Below, piece by piece: positions 7,612 through 14,663 of a stretch of DNA of 19,854 bases (position 1 is its first letter; every line of letters starts with the position of its first letter). Under the pieces are notes generated by a model, which searched no databases, was not told the origin of the DNA, and saw only the letters and a list, made by a program, of their open reading frames with translations. The DNA lies in contig DATDFL010000103.1 of the NCBI GenBank assembly GCA_036522595.1, positions 1 through 19,854 of the forward strand, given 5' to 3'. Origin of the DNA: AC-32 sp036522595 (lineage in GTDB: Bacteria; Actinomycetota; Thermoleophilia; Gaiellales; Gaiellaceae). The translations under genes and the position numbers were made by a program.

Positions 7612-8794
7612 CGGCGGCCACGCCCGCGACGGCAGACGTGAGGGCGACTGCAGCAAAGAGCAGCCAGACCGAGCCCACGCCCGCATGGTCGCGGAGCTGG
7701 AACGCGATGAACGGCGCCAGCGTCCAGGCCGGCCCGGTCATCGCGGCAAGCGCTCCGAAGTAGGTGCCGCGCGCATGTGGGGGCGCAAGCTCCGCCGAGA
7801 TCGCCTGCGATGTCGGCATCCAGACCATCTCGCCGATCACGAAGACGACGATGACCGCCGCGATCACGGCGACGTGGCTCGACGCGAGCAGCGCGAGGAA
7901 CGGCAGGCCCATCAGCAGCGTCGCGCCGGCGAGCCGCGGTGCGAGGGCGATCCTCGCGGCGGCGCGGGTCAGGCGGAGCTGCGCAAGCACGACGAGAGCC
8001 GGGCTGATGACGACGAGCAGTCCCCAGGTCGACGGCGCGAGCCCGTAGGCGGAGACCGCGAGCACCGGGAGGACGGTTTCGAAGCCGCAGTAGTCGATCC
8101 AGGCCAGGAGGCTCGAGAGCAGGAGCAGCGAGAACGGGCGGTCGCGGAGAACGGTCTCCACCGACCCGCGGTCGCTCGCCTCGGCGACCATGACGCGCGC
8201 CGTCGGCAGGAGCGCGATCGCAAGCGCCGCGCCGACCAGGCCGAGCGCGGCGATCCCGACGAGGAACGCCGTCCAGCTCGCGACGAAGACGAGCAGCGCG
8301 GCGAGCGGTGGCCCCACCAGCGTCCCGAGGTTGCTCGCGACGCGAACCGTCGCGTAGGCCTCCTCCCGGCTCTCCTCGTCCGGCACGAGGTCGGCGACGA
8401 GCACGCGGTCGAGCGAGTACGCGGGCGCGCCGATCACGCCCTGCGCGATGATCAGGACGAAGGCGATCACCGTCGTCCCGCCGAGCCACGTGAGCAGGAG
8501 CATGTTCGCCGAGGAGGCGAGGAAGCTCCCGACGATCAGCGGCTTCCTGCCGGTGCGGTCCGAGATTCGGCCGGCGAGGTAGTTCGCGACAGCCGCCGCC
8601 GGTGCGCTCGCGAGGAAGAGCAGCCCGACGCGGCTCGCCGGCCAGTGGAGGCCCTTGACCGCGTAGATCCCGACGTAGACCCAGAAGGTCGAGAACGAGG
8701 CGCTGTAGACGAAGCTGACCCCGACGATCGGGGCGACCCGCCGGTCGAGCCCACCGCCGAAGATCGCCCGTCCGAGGAGCCCGAGGCGCTTCAC
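7547..8794 (-). CDS. MFS transporter, probable drug/solute exporter
   Basis: This is a 12-helix major facilitator protein of 415 residues in the cytoplasmic membrane. Hydrophobic segments alternate with short loops throughout. The loop 2-3 signature GRISDRTGRKPL (about 74-85) is clear, and a second-half break follows a basic central loop (RVMVAEASDRGSVETVLRDR). The family mostly exports drugs or small metabolites by proton antiport, and the substrate cannot be told here. The C-terminal 22 residues are Arg/Pro-rich and encoded in DNA shared with the treT 3' end, so that tail is probably unstructured. GTG at 8794 has no Shine-Dalgarno sequence. TATAGG on the minus strand (8806-8801) could be a -10 six bases before it. 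It is divergent from the fluoride cassette, and a role in fluoride handling is not indicated. Confidence 0.87.
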   Translation of the reverse strand: MKRLGLLGRAIFGGGLDRRVAPIVGVSFVYSASFSTFWVYVGIYAVKGLHWPASRVGLLFLASAPAAAVANYLAGRISDRTGRKPLIVGSFLASSANMLLLTWLGGTTVIAFVLIIAQGVIGAPAYSLDRVLVADLVPDEESREEAYATVRVASNLGTLVGPPLAALLVFVASWTAFLVGIAALGLVGAALAIALLPTARVMVAEASDRGSVETVLRDRPFSLLLLSSLLAWIDYCGFETVLPVLAVSAYGLAPSTWGLLVVISPALVVLAQLRLTRAAARIALAPRLAGATLLMGLPFLALLASSHVAVIAAVIVVFVIGEMVWMPTSQAISAELAPPHARGTYFGALAAMTGPAWTLAPFIAFQLRDHAGVGSVWLLFAAVALTSAVAGVAAVRSRRGPSPAPRRPCRSRKAG

Positions 8795-8802
8795 CGGAGG
8801 CC

Positions 8803-8808
8803 TATACT
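8803..8808 (+). promoter_or_regulatory. Candidate -10 box (TATACT) of the fluoride operon
   Basis: TATACT matches the TATAAT consensus at five positions. It would start RNA near 8815, a few bases before the riboswitch aptamer at 8822, just where a leader should begin. The reverse strand carries AGTATAGG, a possible weak -10 for the divergent MFS gene. No recognisable -35 was found. Confidence 0.5.
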
Positions 8809-8821
8809 GGCCGCTCGCTTC

Positions 8822-8880
8822 GGGCGATGGAGCTCGCCCTCAAACGCCGTTCGGCTGATGGCTCCTGGGACACAAGGAGG
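8822..8880 (+). promoter_or_regulatory. Fluoride riboswitch (crcB RNA motif) with overlapping crcB ribosome-binding site
   Basis: The region matches the fluoride aptamer architecture. GGGCG (8822-8826) pairs with CGCCC (8835-8839). GGAGC (8829-8833) pairs with GCTCC (8861-8865). A small GCC-GTTC-GGC hairpin (8846-8855) lies between. Conserved unpaired blocks GATG after the first arm, AAAC (8842-8845) and CTGATG (8855-8860) are present. It lies immediately upstream of a fluoride channel gene, as known examples do. CTCCT (8862-8866) in the aptamer 3' arm is also complementary to AGGAG (8875-8879) of the crcB Shine-Dalgarno sequence, with an 8-base loop. The inferred mechanism is translational: fluoride stabilises the aptamer, frees AGGAGG and turns on crcB. 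No terminator-like U run is seen. Confidence 0.9.
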
Positions 8881-8886
8881 TCGGCT

Positions 8887-9258
8887 GTGCGAACGGCGGT
8901 TGCGATCGGGGTGGCGGGAGCGCTCGGCGCCCTCGCTCGGTACGGGGTCGAGGGGGCGGTGTCGCGGCGCGCGGCCGCGTTTCCGTGGGGGACGTTCATC
9001 GTCAACGTGAGCGGATCCTTCCTGCTGGGCGTGGTCTTCACGCTCCTCGGCGAGCGGCTGACGGTCGCACCGTGGGTTCGCGCGTCGATTGCAATCGGCT
9101 TCCTGGGCGCGTACACGACGTTCTCGACGCTCTCGCTCGAGACCTACCGGCTCCTCGAGTCGCGGTCGCTCGCGCTCGCGTTCGCGAACATCGCGGGCAG
9201 CGCGGCCGCCGGGCTGCTCGCCCTCTATGGTGGCGTCGTGCTCGGCAGGGCGCTCTGA
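8887..9258 (+). CDS. crcB: Fluoride channel CrcB/FluC
   Basis: Fluc proteins are small four-helix membrane proteins that form dual-topology dimers and let fluoride leave the cell. The gene encodes 123 residues, the usual size. Landmarks are GVAGALGALARYG near the N-terminus, WGTFIVNVSGSFLLGV (pore Asn), and GFLGAYTTFSTLSLET, the Phe-box and central sodium-site region. The start is GTG at 8887, six bases after the perfect AGGAGG (8875-8880). An in-frame ATG at 8827 lies inside the riboswitch aptamer and is rejected. Only one copy is present here, so it should work as a homodimer unless a second copy lies elsewhere. The stop overlaps the DUF190 start by one base (TGATG). Confidence 0.95.
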   Translation: MRTAVAIGVAGALGALARYGVEGAVSRRAAAFPWGTFIVNVSGSFLLGVVFTLLGERLTVAPWVRASIAIGFLGAYTTFSTLSLETYRLLESRSLALAFANIAGSAAAGLLALYGGVVLGRAL

Positions 9259-9602
9259 TGAGGATCGAGGGCGAGGGAAAGCTGCTCCGCGTCTTCATCG
9301 GCGAGTCCGACCGCTGGCACGGCAAGCCGCTCTACCAGGCGATCGTCGAGCGCGCGCGCGCGGAGGGGCTCGCGGGCGCGACGGTTCTGCGCGGGATCGA
9401 GGGCTTCGGTGCCGACTCGCGCCTACACACCGCGCGGATCTTGCGGCTCTCAGAGGACCTGCCGGTGGTGATCGAGATCGTGGACTCCTCGGAGCAGATC
9501 GAGCGGATCCTGCCGATCCTCGACGAGATGGTTGGGGAGGGGATGGTCACCGTGGAACGCGTCGAGGTGATCGCGTATCGGGGGTCGCGCCGCGTTTCAT
9601 AG
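9258..9602 (+). CDS. DUF190 PII-like protein
   Basis: This is a 114-residue cytoplasmic protein of the DUF190 family, which has a PII-like ferredoxin fold. Seen: LLRVFIGESDRWHGKPLYQAIVE at the N-terminus, GLAGATVLRGIEGFG in the middle, HTARILRLSEDLPVVIEIVD and a C-terminal VTVERVEVIAY strand. All are family hallmarks at the normal length. The biochemical role of DUF190 is not established. Its frequent pairing with crcB, and the one-base overlap here under the fluoride riboswitch, suggest it senses or modulates fluoride export; that is inference from context. ATG at 9258 is the only start compatible with the conserved N-terminus. Confidence 0.9.
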   Translation: MRIEGEGKLLRVFIGESDRWHGKPLYQAIVERARAEGLAGATVLRGIEGFGADSRLHTARILRLSEDLPVVIEIVDSSEQIERILPILDEMVGEGMVTVERVEVIAYRGSRRVS

Positions 9603-9615
9603 GCTCGGTGCGGGT

Positions 9616-9621
9616 TAGGGT
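9616..9621 (+). promoter_or_regulatory. Candidate -10 box (TAGGGT) of a leaderless otsA transcript
   Basis: TAGGGT ends six bases before the GTG at 9628, so transcription would begin at about the start codon. No Shine-Dalgarno sequence fits in the 25-base gap after the DUF190 gene. The block CGGGTTAGGGT also occurs before the anti-sigma gene (5815-5825). Confidence 0.4.
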
Positions 9622-9627
9622 CCGCCC

Positions 9628-11097
9628 GTGGAGGCCAGGCGCAGGAAGCTGATCGTCGTCTCGAACCGCGGGCCCGTGTCGTACAGCCGCGAGAGCGGCG
9701 AGCGGGTGGCCAGGCGCGGGGGCGGCGGGCTCGTCACCGCGCTGCGCGGGCTCGTCGCGCACCACGACGTCACCTGGGTCGCGAGCGCGATGACCGAGGA
9801 GGACCGCGCGGTCGCGGCCGAGGCCGGCGGCGAGGCGGTCGAGGAAACGCTCGAGAGCGGCGCGTCGTTCCGCCTGCGGCTCGTCGCCCACGACCAGGCT
9901 GCCTACGACTGGTTCTACAACGTCGTCTCGAACCCGGTGCTCTGGTTCCTGCAGCACTACCTCTGGGAGCTCGCGTACACGCCGTCCGTCGACGTTGCTC
10001 TCAGGCACGCCTGGGATGACGGGTACGCGCGCGTGAACGAGGGCTTCGCGGCCGCAGTGGCCGACGAGCTGGAGCTCGAGCCCGACTCGACGGTCTTCTT
10101 CCACGACTACCACCTCTACCTCGCGCCACGGCTCGTGCGCGAGCGTTTTCCGGATGCGCTGCTGGCGCACTTCGTCCACATCCCGTGGCCTCAGACCGAC
10201 TACTGGCACGTGCTCCCGACGAAGATGCGGCAGGCGATCCACGACGGGCTGCTTGCGAACGACATGATCGGGTTCCACGCCGATCGCTGGCGGGTGAACT
10301 TCCTGCGCTCGGCGAGCGACCTGGTGGGAGCCGACAGCAACTTCGTCGACAGCACGGCCGAGTACCGCGATCGCCGCGCCAGCGTGTGCACGCATCCGAT
10401 CTCCGTCGACGCTGCGGAGTTCGAGCAGCTGGCGCGCAGCGAGGCGGTTCTCGATGCCGAGCGGGAGCTGGCCGAGCGGCGGCCGGAGCAGCTGATCCTG
10501 CGCGTCGACCGGACCGACCCGTCGAAGAACATCGTCCGCGGCTTCCGCGCGTTCGAGCTCTACCTCGACGCGCATCCGGAGAAGCACGCGCAGGTCGGCA
10601 TGCTCGCGCTGCTCGATCCCTCGCGGCAGGACATCCCCGAGTACTCCGAGTACCTCGGCGCGATCCAGCGGGAGGCACGGCGCGTGAACGACCGCTTCCA
10701 GCAAGAGGGCTGGATACCGATCGACGTCGTGATCGAGGACAACTTCCCGGCGGCGATCGCCGCGTACAAGCAGTTCGACGTGCTCTTTGTGAACGCGATC
10801 TTCGACGGCTTGAATCTCGTCTCGAAGGAGGCGCCGCTCGTGAACGAGCGCGACGGCGTCGTCCTCCTCTCGGAGAACACGGGCGCCTATGAGGAGCTCG
10901 GCGAGTGGGTCGTGCGGGTGAACCCGTTCGACGTGGCGGGCCAGGCCGAGGCGCTCGATCGCGCCTTGACCATGGATGCGGCCGAGCGTCGCGAGCGGCT
11001 TGAGGCGATTCGGGCGCACGTCCGCGAGCACGACGTCGAGGCCTGGATCGAAGCACAGCTTGCCGAGCTCGACCGCGGCGCCGCTCGCGTCGGCTAG
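9628..11097 (+). CDS. otsA: Trehalose-6-phosphate synthase (GT20)
   Basis: OtsA transfers glucose from a nucleotide sugar to glucose-6-phosphate, giving trehalose-6-phosphate in the cytoplasm. It has 489 residues, in family range. The residues matching the E. coli enzyme's substrate contacts are in register: Arg14 (SNRGPV), the Gly-rich loop GGGGLVTALRG, Tyr97 and Trp106 (FYN..LWF, nine apart), Asp160 (HDYHL), His184 (FVHIPWP, 24 after the Asp), Arg295 and Lys300 (VDRTDPSK, five apart), and DGLNLVSKE near the C-terminus. The VDRTDPSKN stretch differs from the common VDRLDYSKG. Close relatives make glucosylglycerol phosphate, so the acceptor is likely but not certain. No OtsB phosphatase is visible nearby. 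GTG at 9628 is preceded by a candidate leaderless promoter. Confidence 0.88.
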   Translation: MEARRRKLIVVSNRGPVSYSRESGERVARRGGGGLVTALRGLVAHHDVTWVASAMTEEDRAVAAEAGGEAVEETLESGASFRLRLVAHDQAAYDWFYNVVSNPVLWFLQHYLWELAYTPSVDVALRHAWDDGYARVNEGFAAAVADELELEPDSTVFFHDYHLYLAPRLVRERFPDALLAHFVHIPWPQTDYWHVLPTKMRQAIHDGLLANDMIGFHADRWRVNFLRSASDLVGADSNFVDSTAEYRDRRASVCTHPISVDAAEFEQLARSEAVLDAERELAERRPEQLILRVDRTDPSKNIVRGFRAFELYLDAHPEKHAQVGMLALLDPSRQDIPEYSEYLGAIQREARRVNDRFQQEGWIPIDVVIEDNFPAAIAAYKQFDVLFVNAIFDGLNLVSKEAPLVNERDGVVLLSENTGAYEELGEWVVRVNPFDVAGQAEALDRALTMDAAERRERLEAIRAHVREHDVEAWIEAQLAELDRGAARVG

Positions 11098-11116
11098 ACG
11101 GGGGCGCGGAACGGAT

Positions 11117-11122
11117 TAGGCT
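11117..11122 (+). promoter_or_regulatory. Candidate -10 box (TAGGCT) for the cyclase-led operon
   Basis: TAGGCT lies ten bases before the ATG at 11133, in the only gap (35 bases) between otsA and the eight-gene chain. The predicted leader is at most a few bases. It would be the sole obvious promoter for everything to the right edge. Confidence 0.35.
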
Positions 11123-11132
11123 TGAAAGCGAG

Positions 11133-14100
11133 ATGCTCTGTCCGAGCTGCGGGGCCGAAAACCGGGAAGGGCGCAAGTTCTGCGCAGAGTGCGGTCGTTC
11201 GCTCGGTGTGGTCTGCGCGGCCTGCGGCGCGGCGAACGAGCCGGGCGAGCGTTTCTGCGGTGAGTGCGGCGCGGCCCTGACAGCAGGTGATCAGGCACCC
11301 GCCGCCGCGGCTGCCCCCCGAGCCGAACCGGCCGCCGAGCGCCGGCTTGTCTCCGTGCTGTTCGCCGACCTGGTCGGCTTCACCCCGCTGTCGGAGTCGA
11401 AGGACGCGGAGGAGGTACGAGAGCTGTTGTCCCGCTACTTCGACTCCTGCCGGCGGATCATCTCGCTCTACGGCGGCACCGTCGAAAAGTTCATCGGCGA
11501 CGCGGTCATGGCGGTGTGGGGCACGCCGACTGCGACGGAGGACGACGCCGAGCGGGCCGTGCGCGCGGCCCTGGATCTCGTGGCGGCGGTGTCCGCGCTC
11601 GGCCAAGAGGTCGGCGAGGACGAGCTGCGCGCCCGCGCGGGCGTCCTCACAGGAGAGGCTGCGGTCACGGTCGGAGCAGAAGGCCAGGGAATGGTCGCCG
11701 GTGACCTCGTCAACACCGCTTCCCGGATCCAGGCGACGGCGGAGCCCGGAAGCGTCTACGTCGGAGAGGCGACAAGGCGGGCCTCTGAGCAGACCATCGT
11801 CTACGAGGAGGCGGGCTCGTTCGAGCTGAAGGGCAAGGACGAGGCCGTTCCGCTCTGGAAGGCGCGCCGCGTCGTCTCAGGCCTCCGTGGCTCGCTCAAG
11901 TCGGAGGGCCTCGAGGCCCCGTTCGTCGGTCGTGACCGTGAGCTGCAGCAGATCAAGGACCAGTTCCACGTCTGCGCCGGAGAGCGAAGGGCCCACCTCG
12001 TCTCGGTCACCGGCATCGCGGGCATCGGCAAGTCGCGGCTCGCCTGGGAGTTCTACAAGTACTTCGACGGGATTGCCGAATCCGTCTACTGGCACCGCGG
12101 GCGCTGCCTTCCCTACGGCGAAGGCGTGACGTACTGGGCGCTCGCCGACATGGTCCGCATGCGCTGCCGGATCGCCGAGGACGACGCGCCCGCAGCCGCC
12201 GGCACGAAGTTGCAGGCGACGCTCGTCGAGCACATCCTCGATCCCGAGGAGCGCGCGTTCGTCGAGCCGCGTCTGGCGAGCCTCCTCGGTTTCGCCGAGC
12301 GTGAGGCGCGCGACCAGCAGGAGCTGTTCGCTGCCTGGCGGCTGTTCTTCGAGCGACTCTCGGAGACGAATCCGACAGTGCTCGCGTTCGAGGACATGCA
12401 ATGGGCGGACGCGAGCCTGCTCGATTTCGTCGAGTACCTGCTCGACTGGTCGCGGAACCATCCGCTGTTCGTGGTGGCGCTCGCACGCCCGGAGCTGCTC
12501 GAGCGGCGCCCGACCTGGGGCGCGGGCCAGCGGAGCTTCACGTCGCACTATCTCGAGCCGCTGGCCGAGGGAGCGATGAGGGACCTCCTCGAGGGCCTCG
12601 TGCCCGGGCTTCCCGAGACGCTGCAGGATCAGATCCTGCGTCGGGCCGAGGGCGTCCCGCTGTATGCCGTCGAGACCGTGCGGATGCTGCTCGACCGCGG
12701 GCTGCTCGTCGCAGAAGGCTCGATCTACCGGCTCAGCGGGACGGTCGAGGCGCTCGAGGTTCCGGAGACGCTCCACGCGCTGATCGCGGCCAGGCTCGAC
12801 GGGCTCTCGCCGGACGAGCGGAAGCTTCTCGAGGACGGCGCCGTTCTCGGCAAGACGTTCACGCTGGATGCGCTCGCGGCGCTCTCCGGGCTGGAACGCG
12901 CGCAGCTCGAGCCGCTCGTGACTTCGCTCGTGCGCAAGGAGGTTCTCGGCGTGCAGGCGGACCCGCGCTCTCCTGAACACGGCCAGTACGGCTTCCTGCA
13001 AGACCTCGTGCGCCACGTCGCCTACGGCACGCTCTCGAAGCGCGAGCGCCGCAGCCGGCATCTGGCGGCCGCGGAGCACCTGACGTCGTCGTTCGTCGGT
13101 GAGCAAGACGAGGTGATCGAGGTCGTCGCATCCCACTACGTTGCGGCCTACGAGGCACTCCCTGACGCCGACGACGCGTCCGAGATCAAGCAGCGCGCGG
13201 TGACGGTGCTGAAGCAGGCAGGTGAGCGGGCGGCGTCGCTCGGGGCGGCTGCCGAGGCGCGCCGCTACTTCGAGCAGGCGCACGCGCTGAGCGACACGCT
13301 GTTGGAGCAGGCTGATCTGCTCATCCGCGCGGGCGAGATGGCCGGCAACACAGCCGATCCGGATGCCGCGCGAGCGCTGTTCGACGAGGCGCTCGCGTTG
13401 TACGAGAGCGTCGGCGACACGCATGCCGCGGCTCGGGCTGCGGGCCATCTGGGCTTCCTCCTCGCCTTCACGGGCCACCGCGAGGAGGGCATCGCACAGA
13501 TGGAGCGCGCGTTTGACGTGATCTCGCGCGATCCGCCCGACGAGGCCCTGGCCGTGCTTGCGGGCCGCCTGGGGCTCAACTACTGGTTCATGGGCGATCT
13601 CGAGCGAAGTGCCGAGCGTGCGGAGCTCGCCCTCGACATCGCCGAGACCTACGCCTATCCCGAGCCGCTGGAGCTGGCGCTTCGCTGCAAGGGAGCAATC
13701 GCCTTCAGCCGCGGACACGGCCAAGAGTCGGGCGCGTACCGGAGGCGAGCGCTCGAGATCGCGCTCGAGCACGACCTGCACCAGCAGGCGAGAACGCTGT
13801 ACTTCGTAGCTTCGGACGGGGAGTTTCGACACGACCGCTACGAGAGCGCGCTCGAGCTTCTACGCGACTCGCTAGCCCTCGCGCGCAAGCTCGGCAGCCG
13901 TCCCGCGGAATGGGCGGCCCTGGCCGAGATGTCGCATCCGCTCTACATGCTGGGACGCTGGGACGAGGCGCTGGCCTCGCTCGCGAATCCGACCGAGGAG
14001 CACACCCGCTCCGGCGGTGTCGTGCTCAGCCTGCTGACCGCGGTCCTCGAGATCTACATCGCACGGGGAGAGCTAGACGAGGCGCGCAGGCTCTTCTCGT

Positions 14101-14663
14101 TGTTCGCCCATATCGAGAATTCCACCGACGTACAGGATCGCTCGTCCTACCTCGCGGCCAGGGCCTCGCTCGTCCTCGCCGAGGGGCGCCCTGCCGAGTC
14201 CCTGGCGGACGCGGAGGCCGCGATCGAGGTCGCGAGCACGCTCGGATTCGGCTCCCAGGCCGTCAAGCAGGCGATCGTCGCCGCCCTCGAGTCGGCGTTC
14301 GCCCTCGGGGAGTTGGGCAAGGCGGAGGCGCTGATCTCGTCTCTCGAGGAAGCCCCGCCGGGCCGTCGCGCGCCGTTCCTCGCGGGACAGGCGCATCGCT
14401 TCCGCGCGCACCTCGCGGGTGACGAGGCGCAGTACGAAGCCGCCGAGCGCCTCTTCCGCGAGCTCGGGCTTCCGTTCTGGCTCGCGGTCGTCCTACTCGA
14501 GCACGCCGAGCTGCTCGTGCGCCAGGGCCGCCCAGGTGACGCCGAGGCGCAGCTCGCCGAAGCACGCGAGATTTTCGAGCGGCTCGAGGCGAGGCCTTGG
14601 CTCGAGCGTGCGCTGGAGGCCTCCGCCGGAACACGCGAGCGGGAGCCAGTCCCGGGAGCCTGA
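11133..14663 (+). CDS. Zinc-ribbon / class III adenylate cyclase / AAA ATPase / TPR signalling protein
   Basis: The gene encodes 1176 residues with a multi-domain order. Two zinc ribbons come first, with CxxC pairs at Cys3/6, 17/20, 28/31 and 42/45. A class III cyclase domain follows (about 70-250) with metal Asp79 (FADLVGFT) and Asp123 (FIGDAVMAV), the adenine-type pair Lys119 and Asp191, and transition-state Asn194 and Arg198 (NTASR). The AAA_16 ATPase (about 265-650) has Walker A GIAGIGKSRL (Lys300) and Walker B VLAFEDMQWAD. About 500 residues of helical TPR-like repeats complete it. No membrane segment or helix-turn-helix is seen, so it is probably a cytoplasmic signal hub producing cAMP. 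All catalytic residues are present. What it senses is unknown. ATG at 11133 begins directly at the first zinc ribbon. Its stop overlaps the aldehyde dehydrogenase start (TGATG). Confidence 0.9.
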   Translation: MLCPSCGAENREGRKFCAECGRSLGVVCAACGAANEPGERFCGECGAALTAGDQAPAAAAAPRAEPAAERRLVSVLFADLVGFTPLSESKDAEEVRELLSRYFDSCRRIISLYGGTVEKFIGDAVMAVWGTPTATEDDAERAVRAALDLVAAVSALGQEVGEDELRARAGVLTGEAAVTVGAEGQGMVAGDLVNTASRIQATAEPGSVYVGEATRRASEQTIVYEEAGSFELKGKDEAVPLWKARRVVSGLRGSLKSEGLEAPFVGRDRELQQIKDQFHVCAGERRAHLVSVTGIAGIGKSRLAWEFYKYFDGIAESVYWHRGRCLPYGEGVTYWALADMVRMRCRIAEDDAPAAAGTKLQATLVEHILDPEERAFVEPRLASLLGFAEREARDQQELFAAWRLFFERLSETNPTVLAFEDMQWADASLLDFVEYLLDWSRNHPLFVVALARPELLERRPTWGAGQRSFTSHYLEPLAEGAMRDLLEGLVPGLPETLQDQILRRAEGVPLYAVETVRMLLDRGLLVAEGSIYRLSGTVEALEVPETLHALIAARLDGLSPDERKLLEDGAVLGKTFTLDALAALSGLERAQLEPLVTSLVRKEVLGVQADPRSPEHGQYGFLQDLVRHVAYGTLSKRERRSRHLAAAEHLTSSFVGEQDEVIEVVASHYVAAYEALPDADDASEIKQRAVTVLKQAGERAASLGAAAEARRYFEQAHALSDTLLEQADLLIRAGEMAGNTADPDAARALFDEALALYESVGDTHAAARAAGHLGFLLAFTGHREEGIAQMERAFDVISRDPPDEALAVLAGRLGLNYWFMGDLERSAERAELALDIAETYAYPEPLELALRCKGAIAFSRGHGQESGAYRRRALEIALEHDLHQQARTLYFVASDGEFRHDRYESALELLRDSLALARKLGSRPAEWAALAEMSHPLYMLGRWDEALASLANPTEEHTRSGGVVLSLLTAVLEIYIARGELDEARRLFSLFAHIENSTDVQDRSSYLAARASLVLAEGRPAESLADAEAAIEVASTLGFGSQAVKQAIVAALESAFALGELGKAEALISSLEEAPPGRRAPFLAGQAHRFRAHLAGDEAQYEAAERLFRELGLPFWLAVVLLEHAELLVRQGRPGDAEAQLAEAREIFERLEARPWLERALEASAGTREREPVPGA

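Noticed and set aside
6328..7686. 452-codon minus-strand frame over treT
   Set aside because: It is the exact antisense of TreT, which carries clear GT4 motifs; the frame shows no domain and only biased composition.
8827..8886. Upstream ATG for crcB at 8827
   Set aside because: This ATG is part of the conserved GATG block of the fluoride aptamer. A perfect AGGAGG precedes GTG 8887, where Fluc homology begins.
7685..9010. 441-codon plus-strand frame over the MFS gene and crcB leader
   Set aside because: Composition is charged and repetitive, it runs through the riboswitch and into crcB in another frame, and the MFS membrane pattern on the minus strand explains the region.
9547..11031. 494-codon minus-strand frame over otsA
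   Set aside because: It is antisense to a gene with all GT20 substrate residues; it has no motif or plausible start context.
11877..13832. 651-codon open frame on the minus strand inside the cyclase gene
   Set aside because: It is antisense to well-conserved ATPase coding sequence, Arg/Leu/Glu-rich without any recognisable motif, and typical of long shadow frames in high-G+C DNA.
14597..14662. Upstream start for the aldehyde dehydrogenase
   Set aside because: It would overlap the cyclase gene by 67 bases and add residues unlike the family; ATG 14663 has a one-base TGATG overlap.
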